18,838 nt of DNA. Source: Flavobacteriaceae bacterium. Its GTDB lineage: Bacteria; Bacteroidota; Bacteroidia; Flavobacteriales; Flavobacteriaceae. A program made the translations under genes and the position numbers. The stretch is from the NCBI GenBank assembly GCA_018608735.1, contig JABAYZ010000117.1:1-18838 (forward strand), read 5' to 3'. Shown here piece after piece: positions 1 to 7,042 of this stretch. Under the pieces are notes generated by a model. The model ran no database searches and was not told where the DNA came from. It worked only from the letters and a program-made list of their open reading frames with translations. Positions within the stretch are counted from its first letter, which is position 1, and each line of letters starts with the position of its first letter.

Positions 1-1
1 G

Positions 2-28
2 ATTGTAATCGAAAAAATAGATGAGTAA
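2..28 (+). CDS. 3' end of a gene upstream of feoB, probably feoA (partial)
   Basis: Only the last eight codons and the stop are in the window, reading IVIEKIDE then TAA at 26-28. The frame overlaps the feoB start by eight bases, which suggests translational coupling. FeoA, a small cytoplasmic SH3-like protein that works with FeoB, is the usual gene in this place, and a short acidic end would suit it. The identity is inferred from position only; too little sequence is present to see a domain. Confidence 0.5.
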   Translation: MVIEKIDE

Positions 29-2120
29 ACAGCTAAACGTTGCGCTAATTGGAAACCCAAATACAGGAAAGACTTCGGTATTTAATGCCCTAACAGGGCT
101 CAACCAAAAGGTGGGAAATTACCCCGGAATTACGGTTGATAAAAAACAAGGGGTTTGTAAATTATCCCGTGGTGTCAAAGCTCATATTTTGGACCTTCCG
201 GGTACCTATAGCCTCAACGCTTCTTCTTTAGATGAAAATGTGGTCATCGAATTATTACTAAATAAAAATGATAAAGATTATCCCGATGTCGCAATAATTG
301 TCAGTGATGTCGAAAACTTAAAACGAAATTTACTCCTTTTTACGCAGATTAAAGACCTCAAAATCCCCACTATCTTGGTGATTAATATGAGTGATTTGAT
401 GAACCGTAAAGGCATCTCCTTAGATATTGAACTGTTAGAAGCTAAACTTCACACCAAAATAGCCCTTGTCAGTACCCGAAAAAATCGAGGGATTGATGAA
501 CTTAAACAGCTGATTGAAAGTTATAAAACCATTTCTACGGAATCCTGTTTAGATACGACCTCAATTGATACAGATTATTTTCAAAGCTTACAAAAAGCCT
601 TTCCAAATCAAGACGTTTACAAATTATGGTTGGTGATTACTCAAGACGCCAATTTTGGAAAAATTAACCGTCAGGAGTTAGATGTTTCAAAATTTAAAAC
701 AAAATCAAACCAAGAATTAAAGCGCTTGCAACAAAAAGAGGCCATCAAACGCTATCAATATATTAACGCCATTTTAAAAGAAGGCCAAACCATTGACCGC
801 TCTAAAGCCACCGACTTACGAAGTAAATTAGACCGTTTACTCATTCATAAAGTGTGGGGATACGTGATCTTTTTCTTAGTTTTATTAAGCATTTTTCAAG
901 CGATCTATGACTGGGCAACCTTTCCTATGGACCTCATCGATACCACATTTGCAAGTTTGGCTGAGTGGGTCAAAAACACCTTCCCTGGTGGTGGGATGGT
1001 AACCGATTTGGTCGCCGAAGGCATTGTGTCAGGAATTGGAGGGATCGTCATATTTATTCCACAAATTGCCTTTTTATTTTTATTCATTTCAATTCTGGAA
1101 GAAAGTGGCTATATGAGTCGCGTCGTCTTTTTAATGGATCGTGTGATGCGTCGCTTTGGGTTGAGTGGAAAAAGTTTAGTGCCCTTAATTTCTGGAACGG
1201 CTTGTGCTATCCCCGCCGTGATGGCCACCCGAAATATTGAAAACTGGAAAGAACGTCTCATTACTATATTGGTCGTCCCATTTACCACCTGTTCGGCACG
1301 TTTACCCGTGTACCTCATCATTATCGCCTTGGTGATTCCAGAAGGCTCTATTATCGGACTAAACTATCAAGCGCTGGTCTTAATGGCATTGTACTTGCTT
1401 GGCTTTGGAATGGCAATTTTTTCCGCTTATATTCTCGATAGAATTTTAAAAACAAAGTATAAAACCTTTTTTGTGGTAGAAATGCCCAACTATAAACTAC
1501 CGCTCCTAAAAAATGTCATTATTACGGTCATTGAAAAAACAAAAACATTTGTGTTTGAAGCCGGAAAAATCATTTTAGCCATCTCCATTATTCTATGGGT
1601 ATTGGCGTCTTATGGTCCTGGTGATAAATTTAACAATGCCGAGTCCTATGTAGAAATATCCTCCACACAAACCGCTTATGAACTGGACGATCAAATTGCA
1701 GCTTTTAAGCTAGAACACTCTTATATTGGGATTGTAGGAAAAACTATTGAACCCCTAATTAAACCTTTAGGATACGATTGGAAAGTGGGTATTGGATTGG
1801 TGGCCTCGTTTGCGGCACGCGAAGTATTTGTGGGAACTTTGGCCACCATTTACAGTGTAGGAAGCGCTAGTGAGGGCGAAAATATAGATACCATTAAAAC
1901 CAAAATGGCGAACGAAACTTATGCCGATGGCACTAAGGTATTCACGCTTGCTTCTGGAATTTCATTACTCTTATTTTATGCCTTTGCGATGCAGTGTATG
2001 AGTACACTTGCTATTGTAAAACGAGAAACTAAAAGTTGGAAATGGCCTATTCTTCAGCTCATCGGAATGACAGCTATTGCTTATATTTGTGCCTTAATTG
2101 CTTTTCAATTTTTAAAATAA
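21..2120 (+). CDS. feoB: FeoB, ferrous iron transport GTPase/permease
   Basis: Inner-membrane Fe(II) importer with a cytoplasmic G domain fused to a polytopic permease. The N-terminal G domain shows the P-loop GNPNTGKT (residues 11-18), switch/G3 DLPG (58-61), G4 NMSD (123-126) and a G5-like VSTRKNRG (151-158). A helical linker follows to about residue 275, then many hydrophobic segments. The conserved permease Cys motifs are present as GTACAIP (393-399) and PFTTCSARLP (421-430), and an AAREVFVGTL stretch lies near the C-terminus. The 699-residue length fits full FeoB. The ATG at 21 overlaps the end of the preceding gene, and a FeoB-associated small protein follows six bases after the stop, so this looks like a feoA-feoB-small protein operon. 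The promoter, and any Fur site, would lie upstream of the window. Confidence 0.97.
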   Translation: MSKQLNVALIGNPNTGKTSVFNALTGLNQKVGNYPGITVDKKQGVCKLSRGVKAHILDLPGTYSLNASSLDENVVIELLLNKNDKDYPDVAIIVSDVENLKRNLLLFTQIKDLKIPTILVINMSDLMNRKGISLDIELLEAKLHTKIALVSTRKNRGIDELKQLIESYKTISTESCLDTTSIDTDYFQSLQKAFPNQDVYKLWLVITQDANFGKINRQELDVSKFKTKSNQELKRLQQKEAIKRYQYINAILKEGQTIDRSKATDLRSKLDRLLIHKVWGYVIFFLVLLSIFQAIYDWATFPMDLIDTTFASLAEWVKNTFPGGGMVTDLVAEGIVSGIGGIVIFIPQIAFLFLFISILEESGYMSRVVFLMDRVMRRFGLSGKSLVPLISGTACAIPAVMATRNIENWKERLITILVVPFTTCSARLPVYLIIIALVIPEGSIIGLNYQALVLMALYLLGFGMAIFSAYILDRILKTKYKTFFVVEMPNYKLPLLKNVIITVIEKTKTFVFEAGKIILAISIILWVLASYGPGDKFNNAESYVEISSTQTAYELDDQIAAFKLEHSYIGIVGKTIEPLIKPLGYDWKVGIGLVASFAAREVFVGTLATIYSVGSASEGENIDTIKTKMANETYADGTKVFTLASGISLLLFYAFAMQCMSTLAIVKRETKSWKWPILQLIGMTAIAYICALIAFQFLK

Positions 2121-2126
2121 TCAGTG

Positions 2127-2261
2127 ATGAACGATTTTTTTCAAACACTCATAGTCGCATCCGTTTTAGTTTTGGCGCTTATGTATCTGTTCCGAAAACA
2201 ACTTTGGAAATCCAAAAAAAAGAACGATAATTGTGGTAACGGCAGTTGTGGCTGTGCTTAA
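2127..2261 (+). CDS. FeoB-associated Cys-rich membrane protein (44 aa)
   Basis: A small protein beginning MNDFFQTLIVASVLVLALMY. One hydrophobic helix covers about residues 6-22, followed by a strongly basic stretch (RKQLWKSKKK) and a C-terminal Cys cluster CGNGSCGCA with Cys at 36, 41 and 43. One helix, a basic collar and a Cys/Gly tail directly after feoB matches the FeoB-associated Cys-rich family (PF12669 type). Such proteins may handle iron at the cytoplasmic mouth of FeoB, but their biochemical role is not settled. An in-frame GTG lies just before the ATG. The stop TAA at 2259-2261 overlaps the stop of the convergent ZIP gene within one TTAA, so no terminator fits between them. Confidence 0.87.
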   Translation: MNDFFQTLIVASVLVLALMYLFRKQLWKSKKKNDNCGNGSCGCA

Positions 2262-3079
2262 CCTAAAGCGACGTCTAGCGTCATCATCACAATAAATCCG
2301 CCAATAAATCCAAGCGTTGCAACATCGGTATATTTATCGCGCTGTGTTTCTGGAATCACTTCTTCAACAACCACAAAAATCATAGCCCCAGCTGCAAAAG
2401 CTAAAGCATAAGGTAATATAGGAGTAAAGAATGTCACAGCAACAGCACCAATGACCGCAGCAATAGGTTCTACAATGGCAGACATTTGTCCGTACCAGAA
2501 GCTTTTAAACTTACTAACACCCTGACGCCTAAGTGGCATAGAAACCGCTAGGCCTTCTGGAAAGTTTTGAATTCCAATTCCGAGTGCCAATGCTACAGCA
2601 CCCCCAATAGTCGCTTCAGGAATTCCTGCGGCAACACCGCCAAAAAGCACACCAACGGCTAACCCTTCTGGAATGTTATGAAGTGTGATCGCCAACACCA
2701 ATAAGGTGGTCCGATGCCAAGGCGATTTCACGCCTTCTTTTTCGCTCTCTTTAAAATTTATGTGTAAATGGGGTAGCACTTTGTCGAGGCCAAATAGAAA
2801 TAACGCTCCAAAACCAAAACCAACCGCTGCTGGAATCACTTTGACAAAACCTTCGCCTGAGCTCATTTCAATACTTGGCGCTAATAGACTCCAAAAACTT
2901 GCAGCCACCATGACACCCCCAGTAAATCCGAGCATCCCGTCCAAAAGTCCACGATTCATGCCTCTAAAGAAAAAGACAAGAGACGCCCCTAAAGCCGTGA
3001 CAATCCAAGTGAACAATGACGCGTATAATGCAGCTAAAATAGGGTCTATACTACTAAGATAGGAAATGATCTGATCCAT
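2258..3079 (-). CDS. ZIP-family divalent metal transporter (ZupT/GufA-like)
   Basis: Polytopic inner-membrane protein of 273 residues, within the usual range for bacterial ZIP transporters, which import Zn(II), Fe(II), Mn(II) and similar ions. The two signature helices carry HNIPEG (134-139) and QNFPEG (171-176), the conserved metal-site motifs of transmembrane helices 4 and 5; in the second, Gln-Asn replaces the more usual His-Asn. A further acidic VVVEEVIPE segment lies at about 237-245. A loop with His residues near 104-106 (PHLH) and a charged stretch at 110-118 could be a metal-sensing loop. It follows the TerB-DnaJ gene by 28 bases on the same strand, but has its own TAnnTTTG-like element in that gap. 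Substrate cannot be told from sequence; the neighbouring Feo genes make iron or zinc reasonable guesses. Confidence 0.93.
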   Translation of the reverse strand: MDQIISYLSSIDPILAALYASLFTWIVTALGASLVFFFRGMNRGLLDGMLGFTGGVMVAASFWSLLAPSIEMSSGEGFVKVIPAAVGFGFGALFLFGLDKVLPHLHINFKESEKEGVKSPWHRTTLLVLAITLHNIPEGLAVGVLFGGVAAGIPEATIGGAVALALGIGIQNFPEGLAVSMPLRRQGVSKFKSFWYGQMSAIVEPIAAVIGAVAVTFFTPILPYALAFAAGAMIFVVVEEVIPETQRDKYTDVATLGFIGGFIVMMTLDVALG

Positions 3080-3099
3080 GTTTATTTTTCAAATTTTGA

Positions 3100-3107
3100 C
3101 AAAGGTA
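3100..3107 (-). promoter_or_regulatory. Putative -7 element for the ZIP transporter gene
   Basis: Read on the - strand this is TACCTTTG, a full match to the Bacteroidota TAnnTTTG -7 consensus, 20 bases before the ZIP ATG and abutting the stop codon of the upstream TerB-DnaJ gene. No clear TTG -33 element is visible at the right distance, so this could also be a chance match in an operon. Confidence 0.4.
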
Positions 3108-3833
3108 CTAATTCTGTTTTTCTTTTTGAAGCTGTTCGTAAGCTTCTTGAACTTTTCTAAATTTTTCTTCTGCCCCTTTTTGGTGCTCTTTTCCTAAGTG
3201 CATCACTTTGTCTGGATGATACTTTTTAGCCATTTTTCGATAAGCCGTTTTTATCTCAGACAGACTAGCGTTGGAATCAATTTCTAAAATCTTGTAGGCA
3301 TTGTCCGAACTCTTGAAAAACATGGCTTTAATGCTTTCAAGATCTCTAGGATTAACCCCTAAATAAGAAGCAATCAGAGTAATTGCATTTATCTCTGAGT
3401 CGGCAACATGCCCATCAGCTTTGGCAATACCAAATAAGAAATGAAGCAGTTGAAGTCGAGAGGCGTGATCCATCATTTGACGAATTTGCAAACAGACTTG
3501 TCGAGTCGAAATATTGCTTTGTTTGGAAATCTCTTTAAATAAATTAAAGGCCTTATTGGCGCGGTCTTTTCCATACATTTGGACAAATTGTGCCCGCACA
3601 AAATCCAACTCGCGTTGATCTTGTTTACCATCGGCTTTGATGACTATAGAAGCCAATATCAATAGACTCACTTCAAAATCTCCAGATTGGGTTGCCGATT
3701 GGCTTTGAGTATTTACCGCCCCGCCTTTTGAAGAAGCATCTAATAAACTCCCAACAGCCATTCCTATAATAGCGCCAATTGGCCCTCCAAATGACCATCC
3801 GATTGTGGCGCCTATCCACTTTGAAAATCCCAT
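3108..3833 (-). CDS. TerB-like and C-terminal DnaJ domain protein (DjlA-type architecture)
   Basis: A 241-residue protein with three parts. The N-terminus is a Gly-rich hydrophobic segment (about residues 7-32, with repeated GxxxG-like spacing) that could insert in or lie on the membrane. Residues about 52-168 form an all-helical TerB-like domain, with the paired acidic motifs IKADGKQDQRE and AKADGHVADSE typical of that fold. Residues 179-240 are a J domain with the diagnostic HPD at 206-208, which in this family stimulates DnaK ATPase activity. This order matches DjlA of proteobacteria: membrane segment, TerB, J domain. It is therefore probably a membrane-associated DnaK co-chaperone, not a tellurite-resistance protein as automatic naming might suggest. 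It is first in a likely two-gene unit with the ZIP transporter. Client proteins are unknown. Confidence 0.88.
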   Translation of the reverse strand: MGFSKWIGATIGWSFGGPIGAIIGMAVGSLLDASSKGGAVNTQSQSATQSGDFEVSLLILASIVIKADGKQDQRELDFVRAQFVQMYGKDRANKAFNLFKEISKQSNISTRQVCLQIRQMMDHASRLQLLHFLFGIAKADGHVADSEINAITLIASYLGVNPRDLESIKAMFFKSSDNAYKILEIDSNASLSEIKTAYRKMAKKYHPDKVMHLGKEHQKGAEEKFRKVQEAYEQLQKEKQN

Positions 3834-3861
3834 AAATGTGTGTCTTATTTAAATTAAAAAT

Positions 3862-3869
3862 CAAACCTA
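3862..3869 (-). promoter_or_regulatory. Putative -7 element for the TerB-DnaJ gene
   Basis: On the - strand this is TAGGTTTG, a match to TAnnTTTG, 28 bases before the ATG. A TTG lies 24 bases further upstream, slightly beyond the usual spacing for a -33 element. The position is sensible for a leader of about 20 bases. Confidence 0.45.
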
Positions 3870-3900
3870 CAAAAAAAGAACAGAACTGCTTAACAACCCT

Positions 3901-3929
3901 ATTGATTTATAAATTAATTTATAGTCAAT
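3901..3929. repeat. AT-rich inverted repeat between divergent genes
   Basis: A perfect 16-base palindrome, TATAAATTAATTTATA at 3908-3923, is flanked by ATTGA (3901-3905) and its complement TCAAT (3925-3929). The flanks are offset by one base, so the whole is a near-perfect 29-base inverted repeat. It sits between the divergent TerB-DnaJ and bacilliredoxin genes, upstream of both -7 candidates, where an operator could act. Low complexity makes chance a serious alternative. Confidence 0.4.
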
Positions 3930-3977
3930 TTAACAGTTGTCAATCTTAAAAATGAATATAATTGACCAACAAATGTG

Positions 3978-3985
3978 TATCTTTG
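3978..3985 (+). promoter_or_regulatory. Putative -7 element for the bacilliredoxin gene
   Basis: TATCTTTG matches the TAnnTTTG consensus and lies 25 bases before the ATG at 4011. A TTGAC at 3962-3966 is too close to be a normal -33 element, so only the -7 part is supported. Confidence 0.5.
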
Positions 3986-4010
3986 TCCCTTAATTAAAAA
4001 AACAAGACAC

Positions 4011-4421
4011 ATGTATCCAGCAGAATTAGTAAAACCCATGCGTGAACATTTGACGCAAGTCGGCTTTGAAGAATTACATACCGCCGAAGCTGTGGACGCT
4101 GCTTTAACTCAACCTGGCACGACTTTAATAGTAGTCAACTCGGTTTGTGGTTGTGCAGCTGCCAACGCTCGCCCTGGCGCAATTATGAGTTTAGAAAATG
4201 ATAAACGTCCAACACAAACTGTTACGGTTTTTGCAGGGGTTGATAAAGAAGCCGTTGATAAAGCCAGAGCACATATGATTCCTTTTCCTCCAAGCTCGCC
4301 TTGTATGGCCTTGTTTAAAGATGGAGAATTAGTGCATATGCTTGAGCGTCATCATATCGAAGGACGCCCTGCAGAATTGATTGCTGAAAATTTAATGGAT
4401 GCGTATAACGAACACTGTTAG
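4011..4421 (+). CDS. Bacilliredoxin, BrxA/BrxB (YphP/YqiW) family
   Basis: A thioredoxin-fold protein of 136 residues that in Bacillus removes bacillithiol from S-bacillithiolated proteins. It starts MYPAELVKPMREHL, a conserved opening of the family, and has the hallmark CGC active site at residues 46-48 (VNSVCGCAAANARPG). A further Cys at 98 lies in the PFPPSSPCMAL loop, and the protein ends in Cys 136. The frame could be extended to a GTG at 3975, but that would include the promoter-like TATCTTTG; family length and the conserved N-terminus support the ATG at 4011. It is monocistronic, with an intrinsic terminator just downstream. Presence of this enzyme implies that the host uses bacillithiol or another low-molecular-weight thiol, which the window itself does not show. 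Confidence 0.94.
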   Translation: MYPAELVKPMREHLTQVGFEELHTAEAVDAALTQPGTTLIVVNSVCGCAAANARPGAIMSLENDKRPTQTVTVFAGVDKEAVDKARAHMIPFPPSSPCMALFKDGELVHMLERHHIEGRPAELIAENLMDAYNEHC

Positions 4422-4440
4422 TCCCATTCAAAAATTTATT

Positions 4441-4467
4441 AAACCAGGCATTTGTCTGGTTTTTTTT
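4441..4467 (+). terminator. Intrinsic terminator after the bacilliredoxin gene
   Basis: AAACCAGGC (4441-4449) pairs with GTCTGGTTT (4454-4462), with one G-T wobble, around an ATTT loop, and runs into eight T residues (4460-4467). It lies between convergent genes. The DNA on its left is A/T rich, so it may also help to end radA transcripts on the - strand, though less strongly. Confidence 0.85.
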
Positions 4468-4475
4468 GGTTTAAA

Positions 4476-5837
4476 CTAGCCTATAATCTCAACTAAGTCT
4501 TCGATTTTTGTGAGCAACTGTACTTTAATGGCCGTGTTTTTGAGTCCTATTTTATTGTGCTTGGAAACAAATATAATTTCAAAGCCTAATTTTTCGGCTT
4601 CTAAAATTCGTTGATCTACACGCTGAACAGGTCGAATTTCTCCAGACAAACCTACTTCTCCAGCAAAACAAAAGTTTTTAGCCAAGGCTTCGTCGTCATT
4701 AGACGATAAAATGGCCGCAACGACTGCTAAATCAATCGCGGGGTCATCGACATTAATGCCGCCGGTAATGTTTAAAAATACATCTTTTGCGCCGAGTCTA
4801 AAGCCTGCGCGTTTTTCCAAAACCGCCAAAAGCATGTTGAGCCGTTTGGCATTAAACCCTGTTGCACTACGCTGCGGGGTCCCATAAACCGCCGTGCTTA
4901 CCAAAGCCTGAACTTCGATAAGTAAAGGACGAACGCCTTCGAGGGTGACTGCAATAGCGTTTCCAGACAGAGCTTCGTCTTTTTTGGAAATTAGAATTTC
5001 TGAGGGATTGGTCACTTCTCGTAAACCTGTCCCTAGCATTTCATAAATTCCTAATTCGTGGGTCGATCCAAAACGATTTTTATGGGCTCTTAAAATTCTA
5101 AAGACATGGTTTCTATCGCCTTCAAACTGAAGGACGGTGTCTACCATATGTTCTAATATTTTTGGCCCTGCAATTGAACCATCTTTGGTGATGTGTCCTA
5201 TGAGTATAACCGGCGTAGCGGTTTCTTTTGCAAACTTAATCAACTCGGAGGTACATTCTTTTATTTGAGATACGCTTCCGGCGGATGCTTCGAGATAATC
5301 ACTTTGTAGCGTTTGAATTGAATCAATGATGACCACATCGGGTTGAAGGGCTTGAATTTGTTTAAAGATAAGCTGCGTTTTGGTTTCAGTAAGAATATAA
5401 CATGTATCATTCAAGGGCTGAATACGTTCCGCACGAAGCTTGATTTGTTTTTGACTTTCTTCTCCTGAAACATAGAGCGTTTTATAGGGTAATTTCAAAG
5501 ACACTTGAAGCATGAGTGTGCTTTTTCCTATACCAGGTTCACCGCCCAAAAGCGTCAGTGATCCAGGGACAATACCACCCCCGAGGACGCGATTTAACTC
5601 CCCATCAGTGGTGTCCATTCGGACGGTTTTGGTGGTGTCAATTTCAGAGATTCTTAAAGGTTTTGAGACTCGGTTTGCTGCACTTTGAGTCCCTGTTTTC
5701 CAGTCTTTTTTGTCGGGCTTCTGCACCACTTCTTCTGTGATGGTGTTCCATGATTTACAGGACGTGCATTGCCCTTGCCATTTGGCCGATTGCGCACCAC
5801 AGCTCTGACAAAAAAAGGTTGTTTTTACTTTAGCCAT
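4476..5837 (-). CDS. radA: RadA/Sms DNA repair ATPase
   Basis: A 453-residue cytoplasmic RecA-related helicase that promotes branch migration and processing of recombination intermediates. All family parts are visible in order: a four-Cys zinc finger (Cys 10, 13, 24, 27), a RecA-like ATPase with Walker A GGEPGIGKST (98-107) and Walker B VVIIDS (168-173), the RadA-specific KNRFG motif (253-257), and a C-terminal Lon-protease-like domain from about residue 285, with GGINVDDPAIDLAVVAA as a clear landmark. Length is normal. Its ATG shares one base with the stop of the upstream hydrolase-fold gene (TAATG), so translation of the two is probably coupled. It is the last gene of the - strand run that begins with panC. 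Confidence 0.97.
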   Translation of the reverse strand: MAKVKTTFFCQSCGAQSAKWQGQCTSCKSWNTITEEVVQKPDKKDWKTGTQSAANRVSKPLRISEIDTTKTVRMDTTDGELNRVLGGGIVPGSLTLLGGEPGIGKSTLMLQVSLKLPYKTLYVSGEESQKQIKLRAERIQPLNDTCYILTETKTQLIFKQIQALQPDVVIIDSIQTLQSDYLEASAGSVSQIKECTSELIKFAKETATPVILIGHITKDGSIAGPKILEHMVDTVLQFEGDRNHVFRILRAHKNRFGSTHELGIYEMLGTGLREVTNPSEILISKKDEALSGNAIAVTLEGVRPLLIEVQALVSTAVYGTPQRSATGFNAKRLNMLLAVLEKRAGFRLGAKDVFLNITGGINVDDPAIDLAVVAAILSSNDDEALAKNFCFAGEVGLSGEIRPVQRVDQRILEAEKLGFEIIFVSKHNKIGLKNTAIKVQLLTKIEDLVEIIG

Positions 5838-6982
5838 TAGTATCCGTATTCTGCTTTTATTGTATTTGCTCTTTCAAACATATCATCTTTTGTGTAGCCT
5901 TCTACCTCATCAAGTACGTATGCCGATTTATAGGTTTTCATGGCCTTTTTTGGGTTCCCTGTTTCTTCATAATAGCGTGCAAAATAAAAGCTTGCTAAAA
6001 CAGTGTCGGGATGTTCATCTCGAGCCACTTTGCCTAGGTCTTGAAAGTATTCGAATTGTTCTGTTTTTTCAATGGCAGCAGCTATGGCTCTGAAATCGTT
6101 GACAAGGATTTGTTTTTTGATACCAAATAACGTTTCAATCATGGCGTACTTCTCGTTTAAATAATCGACTGGCGATGTTTCTAAGGTTAAAATATGGTCT
6201 TTATATTCAGTCTTGCTGATGGGCTGAAAGACAAGAAATATATGTTCTAATGCTTTTGGAATGGCTTGGGCTACAAGGGAATAATGGGTTGCACCCTCAA
6301 AGTTGTTAAATCCATATAGAAGGTTGGGGTTTTCTAGTGTAGAAATTTGGGTGTTGAGTTCAATAATTTTTTTCTTATTGCGCTTTATATCTGAGGTAGC
6401 TGTTGCTAAATAATAAACTATTTTAGAATCATTGTCGAGTGCTAATCTTCTTGTGAGATTCTCATCCATCGTATACGATAAGCTTGGGCTTAAGGCGATA
6501 TAGGAATTAAAAACTGGGCGGTTGGAAAATGCAAAATAGTTTATAAAATTTGCTGTTTTGCCGTGTCCTATTGCAATCCTAAAATCAAGGCTACGGTAAT
6601 TGTCGCTTATATACGGCAAAAGTTCGTTTTCAATAAAATCATAAAACTGAGCGCCTGATTTTGAGGGTAAATTCGTGACATCAGAAATCACAGAGTCGTC
6701 TGCCCTTGAGTCGACCTGATTAATGCCAACCACAATAGCTTCTGGCATATCATCCCAATAGGAGTAATAATCTACATTTCCTGCAGTAACTTCAAACAGA
6801 TAATCGCCATCAAAAACAACAATTAAAGGGTAGCTTTTTTCAGGATTATCTTCATAATTTCGAGGGAGTTGTATTTTTAATTCCCGAGTTGTGCCTAAGG
6901 CTTCAGAGGCAATGGATTCATAAACCGTTTGAGCAAAAGTTAGATTAAAACACAGCAGGGTTGCAATGGCAAAAAATTTCAT
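5837..6982 (-). CDS. Secreted alpha/beta-hydrolase-fold protein with C-terminal helical repeat; nucleophile Ser absent
   Basis: A 381-residue protein with a signal peptide (MKFFAIATLLCFNLTFAQ), so likely periplasmic. Residues about 20-255 resemble the putative esterase family (Fes/IroE-like): an YPLIVVFDGDYLF strand, EAIVVGINQ, and an ALSPSL motif after the nucleophile elbow. At the elbow, where GHSxG is expected, the sequence is IGHGKTANF, with Gly 141 in place of the catalytic Ser. The expected His is present in GATHYSL (His 233). The C-terminal part (about 295-380) contains TPR-like helices with TVLASFYFARYYEETGNPKKAM. The protein may therefore be a non-catalytic relative, or use another residue. 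It sits between the flippase-like gene and radA, with a 60-base gap before it and a one-base overlap with radA after it. Substrate unknown. Confidence 0.85.
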   Translation of the reverse strand: MKFFAIATLLCFNLTFAQTVYESIASEALGTTRELKIQLPRNYEDNPEKSYPLIVVFDGDYLFEVTAGNVDYYSYWDDMPEAIVVGINQVDSRADDSVISDVTNLPSKSGAQFYDFIENELLPYISDNYRSLDFRIAIGHGKTANFINYFAFSNRPVFNSYIALSPSLSYTMDENLTRRLALDNDSKIVYYLATATSDIKRNKKKIIELNTQISTLENPNLLYGFNNFEGATHYSLVAQAIPKALEHIFLVFQPISKTEYKDHILTLETSPVDYLNEKYAMIETLFGIKKQILVNDFRAIAAAIEKTEQFEYFQDLGKVARDEHPDTVLASFYFARYYEETGNPKKAMKTYKSAYVLDEVEGYTKDDMFERANTIKAEYGY

Positions 6983-7042
6983 AATATATCTATATGTGGT
7001 TTGGTGTTGCCAAGTTAAGAAAATAACCGAAAAACAATTGTA

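Noticed and set aside
2036..2230. A 64-codon open frame across the end of feoB and the downstream gap
   Set aside because: It overlaps feoB out of frame and conflicts with the in-register small Cys-rich gene at 2127-2261, which has a clear membrane helix and a family match.
2685..3062. A 125-codon open frame on the + strand opposite the ZIP gene
   Set aside because: It is antisense to a well-supported transporter, has no recognisable domain and is rich in Pro and Lys as expected of a shadow frame.
3108..3833. A tellurite-resistance role for the TerB-like protein
   Set aside because: The C-terminal J domain with HPD and the N-terminal membrane-type segment match DjlA-type co-chaperones, and no other ter genes are nearby.
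3975..4010. A possible N-terminal extension of the bacilliredoxin from a GTG at 3975
   Set aside because: It would overlap the TATCTTTG -7 element and add residues not found at the conserved family start MYPAEL.
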